Below, one piece after another: positions 42,767-52,993 of a stretch of DNA of 64,000 bases. A program made the position numbers and the translations under genes. The notes beneath the pieces were generated by a model. The model saw only the letters and a program-made list of their open reading frames with translations. It was not told the origin of the DNA and ran no database searches. Position 1 is the first letter of the stretch. The number at the start of each line of letters is the position of its first letter. The stretch comes from Acidianus hospitalis. GTDB taxonomy: Archaea > Thermoproteota > Thermoprotei_A > Sulfolobales > Sulfolobaceae. The stretch is taken from assembly GCA_046533895.1 (NCBI GenBank), contig JAWDOK010000002.1:62001-126000 (forward strand). Reading direction: 5' to 3'.

Positions 42767-42968
42767 TCTTTTTACTTCTCTTTTTCTCTGAAATTATAGT
42801 CAAGATCCTTGCTATATCCTTTCTCACATTCTTTATTGCAGATGTGTTCTTTAGCGTACCCATTCTACTTTCAGCTCTGTATTTTAGTAACTCAGCATTA
42901 TATTCATCCAATTTCTTGTACAAATCTTTTATGTCCATCTTTCTTAGCTCTTCAGGATCCAGCGGCAT
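42750..42968 (-). CDS. rpl29: ribosomal protein L29
   Basis: uL29, 72 residues, all-helical. LDPEELRKMDIKDLYKKLDE and RMGTLKNTSAIKNVRKDIAR are family blocks. ATG 42968 has GGAGGTG upstream inside the rps3 end, overlapping rps3 by 17 bases; an earlier ATG at 42992 would add eight residues. Confidence 0.93.
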   Translation of the reverse strand: MPLDPEELRKMDIKDLYKKLDEYNAELLKYRAESRMGTLKNTSAIKNVRKDIARILTIISEKKRSKKNEKTA

Positions 42969-43635
42969 TCTGTGCACCTCCAGTATTTTCATCTATAATC
43001 TTAACGTTCGTTACAGTAACCTCACCTGCAGAAGGAGCTGGAGTTTCCTTAAAGGAAATCTTATCCACGGGCCTTAAAGGCTTTGCAATAATTATTTCTA
43101 CACCGTAGATTCCTGGTTTTAATGTAGCTATTGCTACTGCTCTATCTATCATCGTCTCTAAACTATTTCCAGTCTTATATACAGTACCTTCTTTTAATTT
43201 CTCATATTTAGCTCTCTCCGAAGTAATCTTACCACTTACTACTACTTCTGCACCTAATGCTCCAGCATTCATTATTCTTCTGATAGTTATAAAAGCCGCT
43301 CTCCTAAAATGATATCCTTTCTCTAACGCAACAGCAAGCCTAAAAGCCATTACTCTAGCATTTAGCTCTGGGTTATCAACATTGGTTACCGTTATCTGTG
43401 GATTCTCTAAATTAAAGAACTTTTCGAAAACTTGAGCTAATTGTTTTATGGTCTTTCCACCTTTACCTATTATCATTGCAGGCCTACCGGCGTATATAAT
43501 AATTCTAGTTCCCATAGGCGTTTTTATTATATCAACGCCTGCATATTCTGCATTATAGAATTGTTTTGCTAAATATTCATCTAGCATTACTTTAGTCATT
43601 GATTTTTGTAGAAAGTATTGTTTTATATTTACCAT
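42952..43635 (-). CDS. rps3: ribosomal protein S3
   Basis: uS3, 227 residues. KH domain with IIIYAGRPAMIIGKGGKTIK (about 47), RAAFITIRRIMNAGALGAEV (about 118), VVSGKITSERAKYEKLKEGT. A charged C-terminal tail of about 25 residues rich in T, N and G follows PSAGEVTVTNVKI. It starts directly after the rpl22 stop. Confidence 0.97.
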   Translation of the reverse strand: MVNIKQYFLQKSMTKVMLDEYLAKQFYNAEYAGVDIIKTPMGTRIIIYAGRPAMIIGKGGKTIKQLAQVFEKFFNLENPQITVTNVDNPELNARVMAFRLAVALEKGYHFRRAAFITIRRIMNAGALGAEVVVSGKITSERAKYEKLKEGTVYKTGNSLETMIDRAVAIATLKPGIYGVEIIIAKPLRPVDKISFKETPAPSAGEVTVTNVKIIDENTGGAQNAAGS

Positions 43636-44106
43636 TCACACCTCACCTACTATAACTTCAATATGTGATGTTCTCCTATATTTTGCTGTAGCCCTTCCAA
43701 ATGCTCTTGGCATAAATCTCTTTAAAGTAAATGACTTGTGAGCAGCTATATGAATGATCTTTAAGCTATCTGGATCTAGTCCCTTAGAAACTGCATTAGC
43801 TTCTGCATTGTCTAAGGCTTTTAATACGTATTTTATGGCCTTAACTGGATATCTTCCGTTTTTAATACCCCACTTTGATGAAATATTAGATCTGTGAGAA
43901 GAGCCGTGCGAATATCTCCAAAATGGCAAAGCTTCTTGATGTTTTAACACTCTATCCAAGAAATCTCTGGCTTCCTTAACTTTCATACCTCTTATTGCCT
44001 TACACACGTTATATAAATCTCTAATAGATACTGGTGCATCTTTAACTACAGCTTTTCCTAACTTTGTATCATCTATAGATAATTGAGGGTATGTCCAACT
44101 AGCCAT
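43636..44106 (-). CDS. rpl22: ribosomal protein L22
   Basis: uL22, 156 residues. DAPVSIRDLYNVCKAIRGMK, ARDFLDRVLKHQEALPFWRY, SSKWGIKNGRYPVKAIKYVL, and the exit-tunnel hairpin KRFMPRAFGRATAKYRRTSH. The ATG at 44106 (MASW) is chosen over 44112 by length and spacing from GGGATGAT. Confidence 0.95.
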   Translation of the reverse strand: MASWTYPQLSIDDTKLGKAVVKDAPVSIRDLYNVCKAIRGMKVKEARDFLDRVLKHQEALPFWRYSHGSSHRSNISSKWGIKNGRYPVKAIKYVLKALDNAEANAVSKGLDPDSLKIIHIAAHKSFTLKRFMPRAFGRATAKYRRTSHIEVIVGEV

Positions 44107-44108
44107 AA

Positions 44109-44534
44109 TCATCCCTTCATAGCTAAGAATAGGCTTGATCTCGTAGCCTTCAAGCCAGGTTCACCATGCTCTACTTTCTTTGTAGTTATAGCAAATTCTC
44201 CTAAATAATGCCCTATCATCTCTGGAACTACTTGGAACTCAACGAATTCCTTACCATTATATACACCAAATTTTAAGCCAACCATCTCTGGAAGGATGAC
44301 CAAATCTCTCACATGAGTCTTTATTGTTTTAGTTAATTTTCCTTCTCTCCTCATTTTCCTAATTTTCTCAAGTAATCTTCTCTGTTGGGGAGTAAACCCT
44401 CTGGTAAGAGATCTTCTTTGCCTGGAAGGCAAAAGCTTAACAAATTCATCCATAGGCATATTTATTAGTTCATCTAAACTCTTACCTCTATACTTAAACT
44501 TTTGCCATTCAGCCGGAAATTCTGACATTGCCAT
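44109..44534 (-). CDS. rps19: ribosomal protein S19
   Basis: uS19, 141 residues. FKYRGKSLDELINMPMDEFV, LPSRQRRSLTRGFTPQQRRL, TIKTHVRDLVILPEMVGLKF, MIGHYLGEFAITTKKVEHGE. ATG 44534 follows GGGTGAT; ATG 44528 is a near alternative. Confidence 0.95.
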   Translation of the reverse strand: MAMSEFPAEWQKFKYRGKSLDELINMPMDEFVKLLPSRQRRSLTRGFTPQQRRLLEKIRKMRREGKLTKTIKTHVRDLVILPEMVGLKFGVYNGKEFVEFQVVPEMIGHYLGEFAITTKKVEHGEPGLKATRSSLFLAMKG

Positions 44535-44568
44535 TATAATCACCCTATATAAACATTGGTATTAAAAT

Positions 44569-45285
44569 TCACTTCCTCTCTTTCCTCCCAGTTCTTCTTG
44601 CAGCTATATGCCCAACTTTTCTTCCAGGCGGCGCATTTCTTGAAACGGTACTAGGTCTGCTTACGCTAGTATGAAGACCTCCTCCATGTGGATGATCTAC
44701 AGCGTTCATAGCTACTCCCTTAACTATTGGCCACTTGGTAGCTTTTACTTTATACTTCCAGTAAACATTTCCTGCTTTTAACATAGGTTTATCATACACT
44801 CCTCCACCAGCTACCATGCCTACCGTAGCTCTAGCATTACTTAATACTTCCTTTATTTTTCCTGATGGTAGCCTAATAAGAACCCTATCTCCACTTTTAC
44901 CTATTACTGTAGCATAAGATCCAGCAGCTCTAGCATATCTTCCTCCATCTCCATAATGCTCTTCTACATTACATATTATTGCTCCTTCTGGCAAATTACC
45001 TACTTCTACAATATTTCCAGTCGCAGGATTCACATTACTGCCTATTTCTATTTTCTGCCCTACTGTCATCCCTTGTACTGCTTGCATATAGAAGACATCG
45101 CCAGTATCTAATTTTACCTTAGCTACAGGGGCTAGCATTCCAGGGTTATGCAGAATATCAATTACTTTACCTACGTGATTACCTTCTATTTTTGGATATC
45201 TAACTTTACCTACTCTTAGCCATCCTGGATTCCTAAAGTTTATATTACCTCTTCCAGCTCTTTGTTGAAGTAAACTTTTACCCAA
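44569..45285 (-). CDS. rpl2: ribosomal protein L2
   Basis: uL2, 238 residues. It has HNPGMLAPVAKVKLDTGDVF, VGNLPEGAIICNVEEHYGDG, ARAAGSYATVIGKSGDRVLI and the peptidyl-transferase-proximal VAMNAVDHPHGGGLHTSVSR (histidine-glycine motif). Ends in basic RRTGRKERK. Starts 11 bases after rpl23. Confidence 0.97.
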   Translation of the reverse strand: MGKSLLQQRAGRGNINFRNPGWLRVGKVRYPKIEGNHVGKVIDILHNPGMLAPVAKVKLDTGDVFYMQAVQGMTVGQKIEIGSNVNPATGNIVEVGNLPEGAIICNVEEHYGDGGRYARAAGSYATVIGKSGDRVLIRLPSGKIKEVLSNARATVGMVAGGGVYDKPMLKAGNVYWKYKVKATKWPIVKGVAMNAVDHPHGGGLHTSVSRPSTVSRNAPPGRKVGHIAARRTGRKERK

Positions 45286-45296
45286 TTTGTTTCACC

Positions 45297-45541
45297 TCAT
45301 AATAATCCTAATTTCTGTGCCACGTCTGATGCTTTATATTCTGGACTTAATTTAACATATGCTTTCTTATCACCGGTTGGTGTGATTAATGTATTAACTT
45401 TAACTACTTTTACATTTAGTGCTTTTTCTATTTCCTTCTTTATTTCTGATTTTGTTGTGTTTCTATCGACTATTATAACTATAGTGTTTTCAGAGTCGAT
45501 TAGCTTTGTTGCCTTTTCTGTGGCTAAAACTTCTTTTATTT

Positions 45542-45545
<4 letters not shown>
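45297..45545 (-). CDS. rpl23: ribosomal protein L23
   Basis: uL23, 82 residues. LATEKATKLIDSENTIVIIV, KSEIKKEIEKALNVKVVKVN and TPTGDKKAYVKLSPEYKASD. It forms the exit-site docking point for SRP. It overlaps rpl4 by 4 bases. Confidence 0.96.
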
Positions 45546-46339
<794 letters not shown>

Positions 46340-46344
46340 TCATC

Positions 46345-47364
46345 TCACCCTTGTTTACTACTTAAATCTATATACGTAATCTTAGGAGCTTCTACAGGAA
46401 CTTCATAAGGTCTTATAGGGTATCTTAAGAATAATGGTCTTTTTCTTACCCCTATAGTAGAACCTTGAATCAGTATATAAGGATTCTTTACTAATCCATA
46501 TTTTACGAATCCTCCTGCAGGATTAATTTCTTGCGGATTAGTGGAGATTTTTAATATTCTTTTATTATATTCTGTCCTCCTATGAAAACCTAATTGACCA
46601 GGTTGTGGAACATAGCTAGGAGTACCCAAAGAGGGCCCTTTAGTACCTACTTTTCTACTACCTTTTCTATGTTTATGCCATCTAGGTAATTCCATAACGC
46701 TATATCTCTTTATAACTCCTTGGAAACCTTTTCCTTTTGTAACTCCTATTATGTCAACTAGTTGTCCCTCCTTAAATATGTCAGTAGCATTAACTGGCTT
46801 ACCTAAAATATTAAGCAAATAATTCAATTGAGCAGAAGTATCTCCACCGCCCACTTGTATCTCCACAATCTCTGGTTTCTTCTTTCCAAGCGCAGGGACT
46901 AGCTTAGGTTGTGTTGCAATTATTGCCCTTAGATATAAGATATTATTAAGGTTAGACTTTATCTTATCTAAGAATTCATTTAATTTGTCCTTATTTACTT
47001 TTAAAGACTTTATCTTCCTAGTTATCTCTTGAGGTAATTCTGGAGTCCAATAATCTGTAAGTACTTCTGGCTCTCCTTTACTTCCTAGTATATATGCTCT
47101 TAAAGCAATAGGAATTATTGGAGGTGTCTCTATAACGGTGACCGGGGTAAATACCTCTTTTCCATACTCTGAAGATCCCTTAATGTCATTAATATAATAA
47201 ACATGAGTCATGCCTACCTTATATCCTACAAAACCAAGGAGTATAGGATTAGAAGAGCTTATCCTAGGCCAAGACCTAGGAGTAGGAAGTAATTCCTCGG
47301 CTCTTTTCCTAGGTCTAAATCCAGATGAACCTCTTCTTGGCGACGCTAATTTTCGGTGACCCAA
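46345..47364 (-). CDS. rpl3: ribosomal protein L3
   Basis: uL3, 339 residues from TTG 47364. It begins GHRKLASPRRGSSGFRPRKR, contains LGFVGYKVGMTHVYY, GKGFQGVIKRYSVMELPRWH, KHRKGSRKVGTKGPSLGTPS and GQLGFHRRTEYNKRILKIST. TTG fits the family N terminus (M-GHRKLASP) and has AAGGGGA upstream. GTG at 47391 is an alternative. It has its own TATA at 47401-47410, so it opens the ribosomal operon. Confidence 0.94.
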   Translation of the reverse strand: MGHRKLASPRRGSSGFRPRKRAEELLPTPRSWPRISSSNPILLGFVGYKVGMTHVYYINDIKGSSEYGKEVFTPVTVIETPPIIPIALRAYILGSKGEPEVLTDYWTPELPQEITRKIKSLKVNKDKLNEFLDKIKSNLNNILYLRAIIATQPKLVPALGKKKPEIVEIQVGGGDTSAQLNYLLNILGKPVNATDIFKEGQLVDIIGVTKGKGFQGVIKRYSVMELPRWHKHRKGSRKVGTKGPSLGTPSYVPQPGQLGFHRRTEYNKRILKISTNPQEINPAGGFVKYGLVKNPYILIQGSTIGVRKRPLFLRYPIRPYEVPVEAPKITYIDLSSKQG

Positions 47365-47400
47365 TCCTCTTCCCCTTCTTATTTCATGCACTACTATTAA

Positions 47401-47410
47401 GTTATAAAAG
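47401..47410 (-). promoter_or_regulatory. TATA box of the rpl3-headed ribosomal operon
   Basis: CTTTTATAAC on the minus strand lies about 41 bases before the TTG of rpl3. It predicts a start near 47379 and a 15-base leader holding AAGGGGAAGAGG as Shine-Dalgarno. It is inside the 49-base gap after the SPOUT gene. Confidence 0.5.
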
Positions 47411-47413
47411 TAA

Positions 47414-48151
47414 CTATTCCAAGATTGCATTAAGTAAGCTTAATGAGGAAATTATAGCCTCCTCTGCCCTAACGTCCGAAACACCTTGTTTTATTATAAA
47501 ATTATAAGACTTTTCCAAAAATTTTTCTCCCAATTTTTTTAATAGCATCCCTTCAGGTGGGCCTATAAGTAGTGTTAGTCCTTTTTCTTCATACATGGAA
47601 ATTATTTCTTCCTTATATTTTAATGGATTTTTTCCATTTCTACTGCCTATTATGAGATTATTCTTTTCAAGTATTTTCTCAAACCTTATTTTATGAATTT
47701 TAAATCCGTCATAGTATATCATTGGATATTGAATAAATGAACCTTTTATCGAATCTGTAAACATAATAGATCTATACGTGGTTCTAATTTTTTGATGCAA
47801 ACCGAAATCTTGATTCCTACCTAGTCGTATTTCACCTTCCACTGGAAATCTATGCACAAGATGAGAAGGTAAATTCATTGGAGGTAATAAACCAGCTTTT
47901 CTTAAGTTGGGACTTATTGGGATATATTTTTTTAGATAAGGCGGAGTTAATGCATATTTGGAAATTTCTCTTAATAAGTCATATTCTTTATCCGAGGAAC
48001 ATATAACATATACATTTGTTATCCTGTATTCTATAAAAAATCTAAATAACAATGAAGCTTTAAGAGTTTTTTCCGTAAGAGTTCTTTCTATTGAAAATAT
48101 TGATGAAAAAAATGCTATATTGAGCTCTTTTCTTCTCTTAAATGGAAACAT
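47414..48151 (-). CDS. SPOUT-class RNA methyltransferase (COG2106-like)
   Basis: A 245-residue protein: ELNIAFFSSIFSIERTLTEK at the start, TPPYLKKYIPISPNLRKAGL, LPPMNLPSHLVHRFPVEGEI (OB-like insert), and the SAM-binding trefoil knot at LTLLIGPPEGMLLKKLGEKF. Archaeal members sit next to rpl3, as here, suggesting rRNA as substrate. The human relative is SPOUT1/C9orf114. The exact modified base is unknown. It begins 1 base upstream of the ileS end boundary. Confidence 0.86.
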   Translation of the reverse strand: MFPFKRRKELNIAFFSSIFSIERTLTEKTLKASLLFRFFIEYRITNVYVICSSDKEYDLLREISKYALTPPYLKKYIPISPNLRKAGLLPPMNLPSHLVHRFPVEGEIRLGRNQDFGLHQKIRTTYRSIMFTDSIKGSFIQYPMIYYDGFKIHKIRFEKILEKNNLIIGSRNGKNPLKYKEEIISMYEEKGLTLLIGPPEGMLLKKLGEKFLEKSYNFIIKQGVSDVRAEEAIISSLSLLNAILE

Positions 48152-51100
48152 TTAGTCTGCCTTACTTATGCCTATAATGTATTGCTCCCCTTCAATATCC
48201 CAAGTTTCTGTAAGCTCCTGTTTTTTATCGGAAATTTCTATGTTTTTAGCTCTAGTTTCTGATGCAATATAATTCTTCCATTTCTCTATCATTTGCGCTC
48301 TATCACTAGGTGGCATTATAGAAACGTTGATATAATCTGTGACATTTAGATTAAGCTTCTTTCTCATAAATTGTATTCTCCTTATTATATCTCTGATCAT
48401 TCCTTCTTCTTCCTCTTCTTCGCTTATAGTCTTAGATATCATAATTACGCCAAGATCGAACTTAGAGCTTACATAGCCTTCTAAACTAGTCTCCTCAATA
48501 TTAACGTAATTCTTGTCCAGCTTAACGTTAACTCCGTCTATAACTACTTCATGATATCCCTTATCTATAATATCCTTACCTATAATGTTAGTATTATTAT
48601 TAATATATTGTACTATTTTGGGCGTAAGTTGCTTGTAATCCTTACCTATTTTACCAGGTAATGGGGATACTATAATTTGTGAGAATTTAGCATAATCTAC
48701 AATATTGTGTAACTCCACTTCTTTTGTATTAAGTACAGATTTGAGTATGTCTATAACACTATTAACTAGCTTAATGTCATCTTCATTATTCAGGAATACA
48801 AATGTTTTATTTACAGGCCACCTAAGTTTTATTCCAGCTTTTGCTCTAACGTTTAAACCCGCGTCTTCTATTTTTCTAACAAGATCAACTGCTTTTTCTA
48901 ACTGATCGTCTATAAACCTTTCTTGAATTTCAGGAAAGTCTTCCATACTAACAGAGTCTTTAGGATTCACCACAAAATCTCTATAGATCTTTTCTGCAGT
49001 ATAAGGAATAACTGTAGAAGCTAATATAATCCAGCCTTTTAATACGGTATAGAGAACATAATACATTGCAATCTTATCTGGATCATTATACTCTACCCAC
49101 GCTCTTTTTCTAATTAGCCTTAAATAGAATCTGCTAACATCATTTATAATGAAATCAATTAGATAATTAGCCATCTCATGAACTTTGTAATTCTTCATAC
49201 TTTCCTTTATTTTTCTTAGCATGGAATAATACCTCGACAATATCCATTTATCTTCTACTCTAAGGTATTTTTCTACATCGGAGAAACTATACTTTTCTGG
49301 CTCGAAATTATCTAAGCTCATGTAAGTACTTGCAAATACGTAAACATTCCACACTATTTGCAGGTCACGCATTGTAAGATCCATTGCCTTCCAAGAGAAT
49401 TTTGCGTCTTCCCAAGTAGTATTTCTTAATAACCATAGCCTTAAAATGTCTCTTCCATATTTTTCTATAACTACTGATGGTTCAACGTAATTACCTAGGC
49501 TCTTGTGCATTTCCCTACCTTGCTCATCTAGCATAAAGCCGTGTACTAATACAGATTCATAAGGTGCCCTATCCATTAGTATAACTCCACTACGTAATAA
49601 GCTAAAGAACCATCCTCTAAGTTGATCATGCCCCTCTAATACAAGGTCTACAGGACCAATTTCCTTCCATTTTTTATCCCAATTTTCTCCTAAGCTAGCA
49701 AAAAATGCTACACCGCTATCAAACCATACATCCGCTACGTCTGGTATTCTGCGTGCTTCTTCACTACACTTAGGACATCTTATTATGACATTATCTATCC
49801 ACGGTCTATGAAGGTCATTAGGAACTCCCTTTACAGATAATTTTTGTAACTCTTCTTTACTACCTACTACAGTTATATGGCCATTTTTACAGATCCAAAT
49901 TGGTAATGGAGTCCCCCAGAATCTTTGTCTGCTTATTACCCAGTCTCTTAATTCTTTTACCATATTGCCTATTCTTGTTTTACCCCATTCTGGTACCCAG
50001 TTAACCCTTTCTATCTCGTTTAGAAGTTCAGTTTTTAGCTTAGTCACTTTTATGAACCATTGTTCTACTGCCCTTAATATTAGTGGAGTCTTGCATCTCC
50101 AGCAAATAGGATACCTATGAACTATCTTGCCTGCATGGAATAATGCACCTACTTTCTTTAGATCTTCTATTATTTCATTATTAGCATCTCTGACGTATTT
50201 ACCTGCATATTTACCTGCAATATCTAAAAACTCACCTTTGTCGTTTACGAGCATTACCACTGGGAAGTTCATTTTCTTACCTATTTCAAAATCCACATCA
50301 CCGTGACCAGGAGCAGAATGAACTAAACCAGTACCTTCCTCTAACGTTACTTCATTTCCGCCGTCTACTACCTTATGATATTCATCTAAGTCTTTCTGAG
50401 CCGGAACCATGTCTTTTAATGGATGAATGTACTTTAAGCCAATTAACTGAGAACCTTTATACGTCCTTAAAATTTTATAATCTTTTATTCCCGCCTCTTT
50501 CATTACACTCTCTACACGATCCTTTGCTATGATGTAAATTTCGTTACCTACTTGAACTTCTGCATAATCGAACTGAGAGTTTACCATCACAAACACGTTA
50601 GCAGGAATAGTCCATGGAGTTGTAGTCCAAATGACTAGATATTTATTATCTTCTCCAGCAACTTTAAATTTCACATATATTGCAGGATCTTCTATATCTT
50701 TATATTCTGAAACTTCGTAGTCTGATAACGTAGTCTCGCATCTAGGACACCAATGCAAAACTTCAACGTCTTTTGCTAGAAGCCCTCTTTCGTAAGCCTT
50801 TTTTATTAAGGCCCATGAATTGCTAATATATTCATTTTTAAGCGTATAATATGGATTATTCCAATCCATAAAAACTCCAACATTTTTGAAATTTTCAGTC
50901 ATTGATTTCGCATTAGTTAAAGCAAAATTTCTACACTCTTGGATAAATTTATCTACTCCTATTTTATCTATAATATCCTGTTTTCTTACAACACCTAGTT
51001 TTTTCTCAACTGCCACCTCTATAGGCAAGCCATGAGTATCATAACCTGGCTGGTCATAAACCTTGTAACCTTCTATTCTCTTAAAGCGTAGAATGCAATC

Positions 51101-51301
51101 CTTTATCACTTTGTTCCATATCGTGCCTATATGCGGTACTGGCGCAGAAGGATATGGAGGACCGTCTATAAATAGGAATTTTTTTGACCTAGTTTCTTGA
51201 TTTATTTTCTTTAACTTTTCATATATTGTATTAGAATTCCAATATTGTATAATCTCATTCTCAATGGACTTTGAATCGAATTTAGTAGACAACGCTTTCA
51301 T
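48152..51301 (-). CDS. ileS: isoleucyl-tRNA synthetase
   Basis: IleRS, 1049 residues, class I. HIGH-type motif PVPHIGTIWNKVIKD (about residue 54), DQPGYDTHGLPIEVAVEKKL, editing domain VIWTTTPWTIPANVFV and GTGLVHSAPGHGDVDFEIGK, and the KMSKS region REMHKSLGNYVEPSVVIEKY in which KMSKS is EMHKS; the second lysine is kept. Zinc-type CPKCSEE and WCPRCETTL occur. The C-terminal anticodon-binding domain is complete. It is co-directional with the SPOUT gene. Confidence 0.97.
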   Translation of the reverse strand: MKALSTKFDSKSIENEIIQYWNSNTIYEKLKKINQETRSKKFLFIDGPPYPSAPVPHIGTIWNKVIKDCILRFKRIEGYKVYDQPGYDTHGLPIEVAVEKKLGVVRKQDIIDKIGVDKFIQECRNFALTNAKSMTENFKNVGVFMDWNNPYYTLKNEYISNSWALIKKAYERGLLAKDVEVLHWCPRCETTLSDYEVSEYKDIEDPAIYVKFKVAGEDNKYLVIWTTTPWTIPANVFVMVNSQFDYAEVQVGNEIYIIAKDRVESVMKEAGIKDYKILRTYKGSQLIGLKYIHPLKDMVPAQKDLDEYHKVVDGGNEVTLEEGTGLVHSAPGHGDVDFEIGKKMNFPVVMLVNDKGEFLDIAGKYAGKYVRDANNEIIEDLKKVGALFHAGKIVHRYPICWRCKTPLILRAVEQWFIKVTKLKTELLNEIERVNWVPEWGKTRIGNMVKELRDWVISRQRFWGTPLPIWICKNGHITVVGSKEELQKLSVKGVPNDLHRPWIDNVIIRCPKCSEEARRIPDVADVWFDSGVAFFASLGENWDKKWKEIGPVDLVLEGHDQLRGWFFSLLRSGVILMDRAPYESVLVHGFMLDEQGREMHKSLGNYVEPSVVIEKYGRDILRLWLLRNTTWEDAKFSWKAMDLTMRDLQIVWNVYVFASTYMSLDNFEPEKYSFSDVEKYLRVEDKWILSRYYSMLRKIKESMKNYKVHEMANYLIDFIINDVSRFYLRLIRKRAWVEYNDPDKIAMYYVLYTVLKGWIILASTVIPYTAEKIYRDFVVNPKDSVSMEDFPEIQERFIDDQLEKAVDLVRKIEDAGLNVRAKAGIKLRWPVNKTFVFLNNEDDIKLVNSVIDILKSVLNTKEVELHNIVDYAKFSQIIVSPLPGKIGKDYKQLTPKIVQYINNNTNIIGKDIIDKGYHEVVIDGVNVKLDKNYVNIEETSLEGYVSSKFDLGVIMISKTISEEEEEEGMIRDIIRRIQFMRKKLNLNVTDYINVSIMPPSDRAQMIEKWKNYIASETRAKNIEISDKKQELTETWDIEGEQYIIGISKAD

Positions 51302-51362
51302 TGAGGATAATTCGTACCACCAAATGAAAAATAAAATTTTGGTTAAAAAGCATTACGTGAGT

Positions 51363-52379
51363 TTACGCTATTTTAGAGTATATAGCATCAATAAAATCAG
51401 TTAGTTTAGCCGACCCTCCTATATCTGGTGTTAGAGTTTTCCCTTCTTTGTAGACTTCATATATTGCGTTTTGTAATGCGTTAGACGCATGCTTGTATTT
51501 TATTTCCTTAGATAATGAATATATGTAATCTAACATCATAGAAACTGAAAGTAAAAATGCTGTAGGGTTAGCTATATTTTTACCAGCAATATCAAACGCT
51601 GCACCATGAACTGGCTCAAATAAGGCTTTAGAATCTCCTATATTTGCTGAAGGAGCAAGACCAAGACTTCCAGCTATTTGAGCTGCTTCATCACTTAAAA
51701 TATCCCCATAAACATTAGTGGTTACTATAACATCAAATCTCGATGGGTCTCTTACTAGATTAGCAGCTGCCGCATCTACATACATTTCCTCAAATTTAAC
51801 CTCGCTTCCTTTTAATATTTCTTTACATACTCTCGAAAAAAGTCCATCTGTAATACGCATTACGTTTGCCTTATGAACGCATGTTATCTTCTTATTTCTC
51901 TCTAGCGCGTATTTTAGTGCTACCTTTACTATCCTTTCTGAAGCTTTTTTAGTTATTACTTTTATGCCTATTGAAGTATCATCTGAGAGCATGAATTCAA
52001 ATCCCTTATATAAATCCTCTGTATTTTCACGTACAATTAATATATCAACATTACCGTATTTATTTGGAACGTTAGGTAAAGATTTAGCAGGCCTTATATT
52101 AGCATACATGTCGTACATCTGCCTTAATTTTACAACTACATCCATTGCAGACTCTCCTACTGGACCTTTTAATATAATATGTGATTTATTTATTATATCT
52201 AAAGTCTGTTTAGGTAAAGGATCGCCATATTTTGCTAGTGCAGAGTCTCCAGCTTCTACTTCCGTAATTTGTAGGTTTAACGCATAATTTTCTACAAGTT
52301 TGGATAAAATTTTCTTAGAATTTGCAACAATTTCTGGTCCTATTCCATCTCCAGGGAGTAAAGCAATCCTATACTCCAT
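51363..52379 (-). CDS. leuB: 3-isopropylmalate dehydrogenase
   Basis: LeuB, 338 residues, NAD-dependent oxidative decarboxylation in leucine synthesis. MEYRIALLPGDGIGPEIVA, ILKGPVGESAMDVVVKLRQM, YDMYANIRPAKSLPN, LIVRENTEDLYKGFE, YVDAAAANLVRDPSRFDVIV and the NAD loop FEPVHGAAFDIAGKNIANP. The close resemblance in these blocks to the S. tokodaii enzyme favours IPMDH over isocitrate or homoisocitrate dehydrogenase. ATG 52379 is 26 bases from the TATA centre, so leaderless. Confidence 0.9.
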   Translation of the reverse strand: MEYRIALLPGDGIGPEIVANSKKILSKLVENYALNLQITEVEAGDSALAKYGDPLPKQTLDIINKSHIILKGPVGESAMDVVVKLRQMYDMYANIRPAKSLPNVPNKYGNVDILIVRENTEDLYKGFEFMLSDDTSIGIKVITKKASERIVKVALKYALERNKKITCVHKANVMRITDGLFSRVCKEILKGSEVKFEEMYVDAAAANLVRDPSRFDVIVTTNVYGDILSDEAAQIAGSLGLAPSANIGDSKALFEPVHGAAFDIAGKNIANPTAFLLSVSMMLDYIYSLSKEIKYKHASNALQNAIYEVYKEGKTLTPDIGGSAKLTDFIDAIYSKIA

Positions 52380-52392
52380 ACATAGAGAAACA

Positions 52393-52986
52393 TTATTCAA
52401 GTTTATAACCTTTTGATCTTATCAAATCTTCAATTTCCCTAATTATATCTAATAAATTTGGCTGAGTCCGTTTAATTACTTTAATCTCATAAGAAATTAC
52501 TTTTAACATTGATTCCAGTTCCTCTCTAGAAAAGATATCTAATCTAGTAATATTAACAAGTAGATCTATAAATAAACAATTACCCCTATTAAACGCACTA
52601 ATTTTCTGTCTAGAATACTTCACATCAAATGGATCTAAAGATAAAATTACATATTCTGTATGATCTTCTATTATTTTACAATTAGAAAATATGACATTGT
52701 CGGAAACTACTGGTAAGCCATGAATTAAATTATATTTAACTGACTTATTAAACAGTGCAAGATAAAACATTTTAGGATTATCAATTACCACGTTAATTGA
52801 GCAGTACGGATAAACAAGTATATTCTGGTATGTTGTTGTGCATTTATACAATTTTACTTTAAGTTGATTTTCATTAACTATAACTCCTATTGGCGAAATA
52901 TTGTCCTTTATGCCTTTAGTACCTAATATAACTTCATATATTCCGTTTGATGGAAAGATATTCTTTATAGCCTCCTGTAACTCCAT
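52393..52986 (-). CDS. DUF447-like FMN-binding split-barrel protein
   Basis: A 197-residue protein: YEVILGTKGIKDNISPIGVI, VKLYKCTTTYQNILVYPYCS and SINVVIDNPKMFYLAL resemble the flavin-reductase-like split barrel of the DUF447 family found near methanopterin genes. The C-terminal third (LLDIIREIEDLIRSKGYKLE) is helical. Its function is unknown. It diverges from the M28 peptidase gene with only 7 bases between start codons. Confidence 0.65.
   Translation of the reverse strand: MELQEAIKNIFPSNGIYEVILGTKGIKDNISPIGVIVNENQLKVKLYKCTTTYQNILVYPYCSINVVIDNPKMFYLALFNKSVKYNLIHGLPVVSDNVIFSNCKIIEDHTEYVILSLDPFDVKYSRQKISAFNRGNCLFIDLLVNITRLDIFSREELESMLKVISYEIKVIKRTQPNLLDIIREIEDLIRSKGYKLE
52401..52410 (-). promoter_or_regulatory. 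TATA box of leuB
   Basis: GGTTATAAAC on the minus strand is centred 26 bases before ATG 52379. It lies in the 3' end of the DUF447 gene and sets the leaderless start of leuB, excluding the upstream TTG at 52400. Confidence 0.6.
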
Positions 52987-52993
52987 AGAGATT

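Noticed and set aside
49500..49540. Altered KMSKS (EMHKS) in IleRS as a sign of inactivation
   Set aside because: The protein is otherwise complete and the second lysine and SLGN are kept; I believe variants of this loop are normal in archaeal IleRS.
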